Shown here: positions 8,574-16,736 of the stretch, piece after piece | Position numbering within the stretch: position 1 is the first letter of the stretch | Layout of the letters: each line of letters begins with the position of its first letter | Assembly (NCBI GenBank): GCA_029565915.1 | Contig: JAKQNG010000247.1 | Coordinates: 1-42,530, forward strand | Origin: Deltaproteobacteria bacterium | GTDB taxonomy: Bacteria > Myxococcota_A > Polyangia > JAAYKL01 | DNA length: 42,530 bases | Direction of reading: 5' to 3' | The notes under the pieces: generated by a model | What the model was told of the DNA's origin: nothing | Seen by the model: only the letters and a program-made list of their open reading frames with translations | The model's database searches: none | Made by a program: the position numbers and the translations under genes

Positions 8574-9735
8574 CCAGCCACCAGGCCGCCAGATAAAAGC
8601 CGGCGGCCACGAGGAAGGGCACCCCCGTGAGCCATGGGTGGGACCCGTCCCGGATGCCCCGGGCGAACAGGTTCGTGTATACGAGAGGTCCCGCGATGGC
8701 GGTGAGGCTGGCGATGGACGCCAGGCTGCCCTGCAGCGCCCCCTGTGCATCCCCGGGCACCGTGCGGGACATGCGCGACTGCAGCACCGGGACCACCACC
8801 GCTGAAAACGCCGATACCGCCAGAATGGCATACAGATGCCAGCCCCGGGTGGCGAAGGCAATGGCCGCGCTGGTGGCCGAAGCGAGGAGCATCCCCGTCC
8901 GGAGCGTCCGTCCTTCCCCGAACCGGTTGACCAGTATGCGCGGCAGCACCCCCTGCCCCACTGCCGTGGCCAGTCCCATGAAGGCAAAGGAGGCGCCGAT
9001 GTCGAACGGCGTCCAGGCAAAGCGTTGTCCGGTGAAGAGCGCCCACATGCTGGAGGTGGCGCGTCCGGCGAGAAGGAGCAGCAGGTAGCACCAGAACAAC
9101 CGCGTGAGCGGCGATGGCAAAAACAGCGGACGCAGCGCAACGATGGGTGTCCAGCGGACGAGGGCCAGTGGCCGGCGGGAGGCGGCACCGGCGGATTCGG
9201 GCAACAGCACCAGCGCGGTCGCGAAGTTCAGCAGGTTCAGTCCCGCTGCCAGAAGAAACGGCAACGGGAGTCCGACCTCCGCCAGCGCGCCGCCAACGCC
9301 CGGTCCGGCCACGATGCCGACACCCAGGGCGGCTGCCACCAGGCCGAAGTTGCCCGGCCGGCTCCCTTCGTCGGAGATATCCGCCATGTACGCGAAGGCC
9401 GTGGCCGTACCGGCGCTGGTCAGGCCTGAGACGACGCGCCCGACGAACAGCAGCAGGAGGGACGGGGCAAAGGCCATCAGCAGGTAGTCGATGGCGGCGC
9501 CGGCCAGGGATGCGAGCAGGATCGGACGACGGCCGAAGCGGTCGGACAGGTTTCCGAGGGCGGGAGCGGCAACAAACTGGACGACCGCGTGGATGGCGAT
9601 GAAGCAGCCGAAGTAACGCGAGACAAACAACGGGTCGGCGTCGAAGCGGCGCAGGACGTCCGGCAGCACCGGAATGAGCAGGCCATAGCCGAGGGCATCG
9701 AAGAAGATCGTGCAGAGGATGAGCCGACGGGGCAT
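8482..9735 (-). CDS. MFS efflux transporter, TetA-like
   Basis: The 417-residue, 12-helix major facilitator starts at MPRRLILCTIFFDALGYGLLIPVLPD. The ORF-track start at 9831 lies inside the upstream gene, and the ATG at 9735 is 11 bases after that gene's stop. The motif between helices 2 and 3 is GNLSDRFGRRPILLASL, the standard motif A of drug:H+ antiporters, and helix 5 has GPGVGGALAE (motif C of exporters). These features place it near TetA class drug exporters. It is third in a tetR - phosphotransferase - transporter operon. Its 3' end overlaps the convergent VKOR-DsbA gene by 92 bases. Substrate not predictable. Confidence 0.88.
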   Translation of the reverse strand: MPRRLILCTIFFDALGYGLLIPVLPDVLRRFDADPLFVSRYFGCFIAIHAVVQFVAAPALGNLSDRFGRRPILLASLAGAAIDYLLMAFAPSLLLLFVGRVVSGLTSAGTATAFAYMADISDEGSRPGNFGLVAAALGVGIVAGPGVGGALAEVGLPLPFLLAAGLNLLNFATALVLLPESAGAASRRPLALVRWTPIVALRPLFLPSPLTRLFWCYLLLLLAGRATSSMWALFTGQRFAWTPFDIGASFAFMGLATAVGQGVLPRILVNRFGEGRTLRTGMLLASATSAAIAFATRGWHLYAILAVSAFSAVVVPVLQSRMSRTVPGDAQGALQGSLASIASLTAIAGPLVYTNLFARGIRDGSHPWLTGVPFLVAAGFYLAAWWLVSRGEFRRGGTASRCPVSETSQAVPRSGDR

Positions 9736-9746
9736 CGCCGACGGGC

Positions 9747-10661
9747 TCACGCAAAGGGTCGGAGCGCGTCGAGCATGCCGGGGACGTGAGCGGCCCACTC
9801 GTCTACCTCGGGCAACAGCGCCAGAACCCACACGACCCCCTGCAGCAGGCGCACCCGGTTGAATGCCTCCAGGGTTTTGGCGGACGGCGCCCCGGGATAG
9901 GCCGACAACATGCGGTTGTCGGGATCATTGGGGTTGGCGAGGTCCCAGGCGACGGGGCCGAGGCACGTGTCCTCGAAGTCGTTCCACAGATAGCCACGGG
10001 CCGACGCAATCAGGTTGTAGACGTGGGCGTCCCCGTGGAGAGGTTGCACGGGCAGAGTCCCGTCGACCACGGCGGGCAGCAGGCGGTCCGCCACCCGGTG
10101 CAGCATGGCGACATCGCCGGCCGGAATCACCTCCGGCATCCCTTCAAGGCGAGTCAGTCCGCGCGAAATGTCGTTGAGGGGTGGCGCGAGGAGCGGCAGC
10201 GCGCCCGGATATTCCCGCAGGGCCGCGTGGAGCTCCGCGAGCATCTTTCCGGCCACGTCGACGGATGGCGGCGCATCGGATACGGACGCCACATGGGACC
10301 AGAAGCTGATTGCGAAGCCGTCCTCCCGGTGAGGGCCCGCTGGCAGGAGATCGCTCGGCGGTACGACGGGAGCCCCGCGGCCGTGCAGGAACCGGGTCAC
10401 GTCGAGCTCCCGGGCCAGCCAGTCGTCGATGGGGTGCCGCAGCAGCGCGGTGAAGGTGCTGACACGGGCCACCAGCGGGGCCGGACGAAGATGGACGCGG
10501 ATCGCATAGCGCTCGGCGAGGACCACCGGTTCCGCCACCCGGATCCCATGGCGGTCCGCCACCCGGGTCGCGGCGGCGACCGCTCGGGCGGACACGGCAG
10601 CGCGGTCCGCGTCGGTGAGAGGCGAGGGTCTGTCGTAACAGGGCATTGATGCGGACGTCAT
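9747..10661 (-). CDS. aminoglycoside phosphotransferase (APH) family kinase
   Basis: A 304-residue protein-kinase-like small-molecule kinase. The catalytic loop LQPLHGDAHVYNLI and the metal-binding segment NDFEDTCLGPVAWDLAN are the HGDxxxxN and (I/F)D motifs of the APH/choline kinase superfamily. An N-terminal beta-rich lobe precedes them. The start ATG has an AGGAG ribosome binding site, and 12 bases separate it from the TetR stop. Genome context (TetR repressor before, exporter after) points to modification of an imported toxic compound, but the family also includes homoserine and macrolide kinases. A standard resistance gene is not recognised. Confidence 0.82.
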   Translation of the reverse strand: MTSASMPCYDRPSPLTDADRAAVSARAVAAATRVADRHGIRVAEPVVLAERYAIRVHLRPAPLVARVSTFTALLRHPIDDWLARELDVTRFLHGRGAPVVPPSDLLPAGPHREDGFAISFWSHVASVSDAPPSVDVAGKMLAELHAALREYPGALPLLAPPLNDISRGLTRLEGMPEVIPAGDVAMLHRVADRLLPAVVDGTLPVQPLHGDAHVYNLIASARGYLWNDFEDTCLGPVAWDLANPNDPDNRMLSAYPGAPSAKTLEAFNRVRLLQGVVWVLALLPEVDEWAAHVPGMLDALRPFA

Positions 10662-10673
10662 TTACGCGACTCC

Positions 10674-11270
10674 TTATTGACGTTTGCCGGCGGCATCCGC
10701 CGGGAGATCGAAGGCCTCGCCGGGAAACAGCAGCTGCAGCGCGGTGCGCAGGCGGGCCGCCACGAAATGCGACAGCTCTCCGTCGCGCTCCACCGCCCAT
10801 TGCATGGAAGCGCCCTGCATCACCGCCTGAAGGTGCCGCGCCACTTCCAGCCGGTCGGGCACCTGCGGGGGAAGGCGCCCGGCAATGGCCTCCCGGATCA
10901 GTTGCAACCCGCGTCCGGCCAGTTCGGCCAGGTGGGGATCGGACATTTCCTCGACCACCGTGAGGAGGTACTCGTTGATGCGCTCGCTTTTCAGCACCGA
11001 GACCAGCACCCGGAGAAAACGCCACAGCTCCTGAGGACCGGCACCGCCCGGCAGGGCCGCCAGCTCGGCGGGCAACCGATCCGTGTTCCGCTCCATCAAC
11101 CGGCGGAACAGGCCGGCCCGGTTTTCAAAGCGCTGAATCAGGGTGGACCGCGCCAGGCCCACCTCGGCGGCGACGTCGGCGAGGGTGAACTGCACGGGGC
11201 CCCGGCGCAGGATCACCCGTCGGGTCGCGTCCAGGATGGCATCGTCACTGAGGAGTCTGGGGCGTGGCAT
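10674..11270 (-). CDS. TetR family transcriptional repressor
   Basis: The 198-residue protein has an N-terminal helix-turn-helix (residues about 12-55: FTLADVAAEVGLARSTLIQRFENRAGLFRRLM), the classic TetR signature. A helical ligand-binding and dimerisation domain follows. It is the first gene of a three-gene leftward operon with the APH-like kinase and the MFS exporter. A near-perfect 26-base palindrome overlaps the -10 box of its own promoter, seven bases before the start. This implies autorepression and induction by the exported or modified compound. Confidence 0.92.
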   Translation of the reverse strand: MPRPRLLSDDAILDATRRVILRRGPVQFTLADVAAEVGLARSTLIQRFENRAGLFRRLMERNTDRLPAELAALPGGAGPQELWRFLRVLVSVLKSERINEYLLTVVEEMSDPHLAELAGRGLQLIREAIAGRLPPQVPDRLEVARHLQAVMQGASMQWAVERDGELSHFVAARLRTALQLLFPGEAFDLPADAAGKRQ

Positions 11271-11276
11271 GGTTCA

Positions 11277-11302
11277 TTTATAAACGACGCGTCGGTTATA
11301 AA
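11277..11302. promoter_or_regulatory. palindromic operator, probable TetR binding site
   Basis: A 26-base inverted repeat centred on CGACGCGTCG with arms ending in TTTATAA and TTATAAA. Only two of the thirteen base pairs are mismatched. It starts seven bases upstream of the TetR start codon and covers the -10 box and the predicted transcription start. Size, symmetry and position are as expected for a TetR-family autoregulatory operator. Confidence 0.75.
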
Positions 11303-11322
11303 CAATCAAAATAATGTGTCAC
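11295..11322 (-). promoter_or_regulatory. promoter of the tetR-aph-MFS operon
   Basis: On the minus strand GTGACA (11317-11322), a 16-base spacer and TATAAC (11295-11300). The -10 box is inside the palindromic operator, so repressor binding would block RNA polymerase directly. Confidence 0.55.
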
Positions 11323-11387
11323 CGGTCTGACAATAAACCCGATTCCCGGATTCCTGAATGATTTCGAATTCCCCGACTGGGCTGCGC

Positions 11388-11429
11388 TACCGAAAACACG
11401 ATACCGAAATGGCGATACCGAAATCGGAT
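11388..11429 (+). repeat. three 14-base iterons, candidate activator sites
   Basis: TACCGAAA occurs at 11388, 11402 and 11416, exactly 14 bases apart; the full units are TACCGAAAACACGA, TACCGAAATGGCGA and TACCGAAATCGGAT. The last unit ends seven bases before the -35 box of the rightward promoter at 11437. Regularly spaced direct repeats here are typical of a cooperatively binding activator. The binding protein is unknown. Confidence 0.5.
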
Positions 11430-11436
11430 TCGTTTC

Positions 11437-11465
11437 GTGACAAGGCCGGTTTCCACACCTATACT
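11437..11465 (+). promoter_or_regulatory. sigma-70-like promoter for the 43-residue lipoprotein
   Basis: GTGACA (11437-11442), a 17-base spacer and TATACT (11460-11465), with five of six consensus bases in each box. Transcription would start near 11472, giving a leader of about 29 bases with AGGA before the ATG at 11501. Confidence 0.6.
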
Positions 11466-11500
11466 TCCCGCAACATTGCGTCCGAACCCGAGGAACGCCC

Positions 11501-11632
11501 ATGAAACAAATCATCTACGTGCTTCTTGCCGCCATTGCCGTGTCACTGCTCGCCCTCTCCTGCGCGACGTCCAGACAGGATTCCATCCTTCGCCAGCTCG
11601 ATGCGGTATCCGGCGCCACCCGGAAAAAATAA
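11501..11632 (+). CDS. 43-residue lipoprotein (missing from the ORF track)
   Basis: ATG at 11501 opens a 43-codon frame ending in TAA at 11630-11632. The first 20 residues are a signal peptide (MKQIIYVLLAAIAVSLLALS) followed by the lipid Cys at 21. The mature part is only about 22 residues, mostly polar (SRQDSILRQLDAVSGATRKK). It has its own strong promoter and an AGGA ribosome binding site, and the next gene's ATG follows its stop directly. Tiny lipoproteins of this shape occur as entericidin-like or secretion accessory peptides. Function here is unknown. Confidence 0.6.
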   Translation: MKQIIYVLLAAIAVSLLALSCATSRQDSILRQLDAVSGATRKK

Positions 11633-12457
11633 ATGCACTGCTTCATCGCTGTCGTCCTTTCTGCACTTGCCGCCCTGTCCGCCGGTTGCGCAGGGGATGG
11701 TTGTGCCGACGGCGCCTGTCTTCCGGACACGGACGTGGACTTCGGCATGAGCCGCCTGCTGGCCATCGAACCGGAGAGCGGCGAGATGCGCTGGGGAGTC
11801 GATTTCCAGGGCGAACACCTCCGCGTCCTCGGCCTCGCGGACAACGACCACCAGGTGGTGCTGGACGTATCGGACGCCTGCTGGGCCGAAGACCGGGCAT
11901 TCGCGTTCGACGTTGCCACGGGCGCAGAGGTGTCCATGCACAGCGATGTGCAGACACCCGCTGGAGCGTCCTGCGACGAATTCACCACAACCGAACTCCC
12001 CTCCCTTGTCTGGTCGGACGGCATCTGCGCGGGTGAATCTTTCACCGCACCGGGCACCCTTGTGGGCATCGATACGGCGGACGGAACCGAAATCTGGCGC
12101 AACGAGTTCGCCATGGACGCCTTTGTGGGCGCGGGCGATGTGCTGCTGGTGCTGACCAGCATGGCAGACGGGGCCCAGCATCGGATATCGCGCATTGCAC
12201 CGGCCACCGGCACGGTGCTGTGGATGCACCAGCAGGACGACCCCGTGCGGATGATCGGCGCGGACGACCTGTTTGTATTCGGCGTCGACAGCGCGCCGTT
12301 TGCCCTGTCCCGCAACACGGGGGATGTGGTCTGGCGGGCGGCGCAGGAAGGGTGGAGCTTCCTGGGACCGGAACTGGCGGATGGCGTTCTGCTGGACGAT
12401 ACCCTGTATGTCTGGCGCATCGAATTTCCAGCCTCTCCCTGCAGCGACACGCAATGA
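11633..12457 (+). CDS. PQQ-type beta-propeller lipoprotein
   Basis: The 274-residue protein has a short signal and lipobox (ALSAGC, Cys near 19). A run of blades with PQQ/WD-like repeats follows: LLAIEPESGEMRWGVDF, AFAFDVATGAEV, LVGIDTADGTEIWRNEF, ISRIAPATGTVLWMHQ and LSRNTGDVVWRAA. Each matches the xxIDxxTGxxxW pattern of BamB-like propellers. There are fewer blades than the usual seven or eight, so the propeller may be incomplete or oligomeric. The ATG abuts the stop of the 43-residue lipoprotein gene. A protein-binding scaffold at the outer membrane is likely. Confidence 0.75.
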   Translation: MHCFIAVVLSALAALSAGCAGDGCADGACLPDTDVDFGMSRLLAIEPESGEMRWGVDFQGEHLRVLGLADNDHQVVLDVSDACWAEDRAFAFDVATGAEVSMHSDVQTPAGASCDEFTTTELPSLVWSDGICAGESFTAPGTLVGIDTADGTEIWRNEFAMDAFVGAGDVLLVLTSMADGAQHRISRIAPATGTVLWMHQQDDPVRMIGADDLFVFGVDSAPFALSRNTGDVVWRAAQEGWSFLGPELADGVLLDDTLYVWRIEFPASPCSDTQ

Positions 12458-12542
12458 CCTCCTCCAGCCGCCGGTTCCCGTGGCGTTTTCATCCGGCCGG
12501 GCACTCGACATCCGGTCCGCAAGAGATTACAACGTCGCGGCC

Positions 12543-13571
12543 ATGAACTGGATCATCGTCATATTCTGTCTGGGTGTGCTCATCGCACTGCACGAGGGCG
12601 GACACTACCTGCTGGCCCGGATGGTCGGCATGAAGGTGCTGCGCTACTCCATCGGCTTTTTCAAGCCCGTGTTCTCCCACACCTCCGCCCGCACGGGCAT
12701 CTCCTACCAGATCGGCTCCGTGCCCCTCGGCGGTTTCGTCGAGGTGAAGGGAATGAATCCCTTTGAAGAAGGGGCACTGGAAGACCCGGATTCCTACCAG
12801 ATGAAACCCGTGTGGCAGCGGGCCCTGGTCATCGTGGCGGGCCCTCTGGCAAACCTGCTCCTCGCCTGGTTCATTCTGTTTGCGGTGGTGGCCTTTGCGG
12901 GCCTGCCCACGGAGGTAAACGAGGCGGGCATCGGACAAGTGGAAAAGGGCGGACCGGCGGACCGGGCCGGTCTGCGGAAGGGCGATCGGGTGGTGTCCCT
13001 GAACGGCACGCCCCTGCGGACCTTTGACGCGCTGGCTGCCCTGCTGCACGAAAATCCGGACCGCCGGGTGCAGCTGCTCATTTCGAGGGACGGCCGCCGC
13101 CTGCCTGTGGAAGTCACACCGCAGAACGTGGACGGCATCGGCCTCATCGGCATCTATCCCCCCACGGAGCTGGTGTCCCTGCCACCGCTGCAGGCAGCCG
13201 TGTTTGCCACTGACCGCTGCATCGGCGTGCTGGGCGACACCCTCTCTGCCCTCGGCGGCATGATCGCCGGCACCCAGAAGGACGTGAAACCCGTGGGACC
13301 TCCGGGCATCGTGAAGATGGGCAAGACGCACCTCGACAGCGGGCCCATCGACTTCCTTGCGTTCATGGCCTACATCAGCCTGATGCTGTTCCTGTTCAAC
13401 CTGCTGCCGATTCCCGCCCTGGACGGCGGACGCACCGTGTTCCTGCTGTACGAAGTCGTTTCCGGCCGCCGGGTGAACCGCAAGGTGGATGCGGTCGTCA
13501 ACTATGTTTTCTTTTTCCTCCTGATGGGACTCATCGCAGTCATTTCCATCAAGGAGCTCGTTTTCGGGTGA
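12543..13571 (+). CDS. RseP/RIP site-2 protease
   Basis: An intramembrane zinc metalloprotease of 342 residues that cuts membrane-anchored regulators such as anti-sigma factors. The first helix holds the zinc motif HEGGH at residues 17-21 (HExxH). The conserved LALDGG-type motif appears as IPALDGGRTVF near residue 290. A single PDZ domain lies between (GQVEKGGPADRAGLRKGDRVVSLNG); E. coli RseP has two. The start at 12543 places the HExxH helix at the expected N-terminus; the longer ORF start at 12273 runs through the lipoprotein gene. The following ettA gene begins four bases after the stop. Confidence 0.92.
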   Translation: MNWIIVIFCLGVLIALHEGGHYLLARMVGMKVLRYSIGFFKPVFSHTSARTGISYQIGSVPLGGFVEVKGMNPFEEGALEDPDSYQMKPVWQRALVIVAGPLANLLLAWFILFAVVAFAGLPTEVNEAGIGQVEKGGPADRAGLRKGDRVVSLNGTPLRTFDALAALLHENPDRRVQLLISRDGRRLPVEVTPQNVDGIGLIGIYPPTELVSLPPLQAAVFATDRCIGVLGDTLSALGGMIAGTQKDVKPVGPPGIVKMGKTHLDSGPIDFLAFMAYISLMLFLFNLLPIPALDGGRTVFLLYEVVSGRRVNRKVDAVVNYVFFFLLMGLIAVISIKELVFG

Positions 13572-13575
13572 CACC

Positions 13576-15258
<1,683 letters not shown>

Positions 15259-15293
15259 GTTCGTTCCACCCTTCTGCCGCTTCCCATTTTCGC

Positions 15294-15323
15294 TTGAATG
15301 CGCGCCGGATATCGTCCTAAACT
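15294..15323 (+). promoter_or_regulatory. possible pgk promoter
   Basis: TTGAAT (15294-15299) and TAAACT (15318-15323) are separated by 18 bases in the 102-base gap before pgk. The boxes fit moderately. The gap has no terminator for ettA, so read-through may also contribute. Confidence 0.35.
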
Positions 15324-15360
15324 GCGCACGGTTTTTTCAACTTTCAAAGGAAGTGCAACC

Positions 15361-16593
15361 ATGGCCAAACTGTTCATCGAAGACCTGCAACTCAAGGGCA
15401 AACGCGTCATCTGCCGCGTGGATTTCAATGTTCCCATCAAGGACGGCCGCGTGGACAACGACAAGCGCATCCGCGAGTCCCTGCGCACCATCCGCTACAT
15501 CCTCGACCACGGCGCATCGCTCATCCTCATGAGCCATCTCGGGCGGCCCGACGGCAATGTGAACATGAAATATACGATGAAGCCCGCTGCGGATCGCTTG
15601 TCCGAGCTGCTGGGTAAACCCGTGCAGTTCGTCAACGACTGCGTGGGTCCTGAGGTGGAGGCCGCCGCCGCGGCGCTGAAGCCCGGCGAGGTGCTGGTCC
15701 TCGAAAACCTGCGCTTCCACATCGAAGAAGAGGGCAAGGGCGTCAACGCGGCCGGCGAAAAAGTCAAGGCCGACAAGGACAGGGTCGCTGCCTTCCGCGC
15801 CGGTCTGACAAAGCTCGCGGACCTGTATGTCAACGACGCCTTCGGCACGGCCCACCGCGCCCACAGCTCCATGGTGGGCGTGGACCTGCCCCGGGCCTGC
15901 GGTTATCTGCTGAAAAAGGAAATCGACTTCCTGGGCGACGCCCTCGCCAAACCCGTCCAGCCCTTCGTGGCGGTCATCGGCGGCGCAAAAATTTCGGGCA
16001 AGATCGACGTCATTGAAGCGCTGTTGCCCAAGGTGGACAAGCTGATCATCGGCGGCGGCATGGCATTCACGTTCTACCGGGCAGAGGGAAAGGAAATCGG
16101 AAAGTCCCTGTGCGAGGACGACAAGGTGGAGCTGGCGAAGGCCCTGCTGGCAAAGGGCGCGGGCAAAATCGTGCTGCCGGTGGACTGCGGCGTTGTGCAG
16201 GAGTGCGACTTTTCGGCGCGCACCTGTTCGCCCATCCGCTATGTGAGCGACAGCGCGATTCCTGCGGACATGATGTCCATCGACATCGGACCGGAATCCG
16301 TCGCCCTGTTTTCCGGCATCGTCAAGAATGCAAAAACCGTGGTGTGGAACGGCCCCATGGGCGTATTTGAAATCGCGGCTTCGGCCGTGGGCACATTTTC
16401 CGTGGCAAAGGCCCTCGCAGAAGCCACGGCGGCCGGCGCGGTCACCATCATCGGCGGCGGCGACAGCGTATCTGCCATCGAAAAGGCAGGTCTGTCCGAC
16501 AAGGTGTCCCACGTGTCCACCGGCGGCGGCGCATCCCTCGAATACCTGGAGGGCAAGGAATTGCCCGGCGTGGTCGCCCTGTCCGACAAGTAA
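15361..16593 (+). CDS. pgk: phosphoglycerate kinase
   Basis: Catalyses 1,3-bisphosphoglycerate + ADP to 3-phosphoglycerate + ATP in glycolysis. The protein has 410 residues, normal for bacteria. Motifs include the N-terminal RVDFNVPIKDG, the substrate-binding HLGRPDG, ENLRFHIEEEGKG, FVAVIGGAKISGKI, the hinge WNGPMGVFE and the nucleotide-binding STGGGASLEYLEGKELPGV. The ATG at 15361 is preceded by AAAGGA. The ORF track starts earlier at 15298, but the family N-terminus begins at MAKLFIEDL. gap and tpi are not adjacent. Confidence 0.97.
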   Translation: MAKLFIEDLQLKGKRVICRVDFNVPIKDGRVDNDKRIRESLRTIRYILDHGASLILMSHLGRPDGNVNMKYTMKPAADRLSELLGKPVQFVNDCVGPEVEAAAAALKPGEVLVLENLRFHIEEEGKGVNAAGEKVKADKDRVAAFRAGLTKLADLYVNDAFGTAHRAHSSMVGVDLPRACGYLLKKEIDFLGDALAKPVQPFVAVIGGAKISGKIDVIEALLPKVDKLIIGGGMAFTFYRAEGKEIGKSLCEDDKVELAKALLAKGAGKIVLPVDCGVVQECDFSARTCSPIRYVSDSAIPADMMSIDIGPESVALFSGIVKNAKTVVWNGPMGVFEIAASAVGTFSVAKALAEATAAGAVTIIGGGDSVSAIEKAGLSDKVSHVSTGGGASLEYLEGKELPGVVALSDK

Positions 16594-16656
16594 TCTCCAC
16601 TGAACCGCCGGACAGCTTTCCACGGCAACCTTTTCTGGTTCCTGTAAAAAGAATTG

Positions 16657-16706
16657 TGTTACATTAAAAGGCAGGTAACAGACGGCTGTAAACGCCGGAA
16701 ACCTGC
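16657..16706 (+). promoter_or_regulatory. extended -10 promoter and structured leader of the cellulase gene
   Basis: TG-T-TACATT (16657-16665) fits an extended -10 box; no good -35 box is seen. Just downstream, GCAGGT (16671-16676) can pair with ACCTGC (16701-16706) and encloses an inner hairpin CGGC/GCCG with loop TGTAAAC. The region lies in the 143-base gap after pgk and ends before an AGGAG ribosome binding site. It could be an RNA control element or simple stabilising structure. No known riboswitch class is recognised. Confidence 0.35.
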
Positions 16707-16736
16707 TGCCTCTTATGTCGGATTACAGGAGCTTTC

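Noticed and set aside
6732-9188. 818-residue minus-strand ORF
   Set aside because: It crosses purN, a lipoprotein gene and VKOR-DsbA in antisense with no coherent domain.
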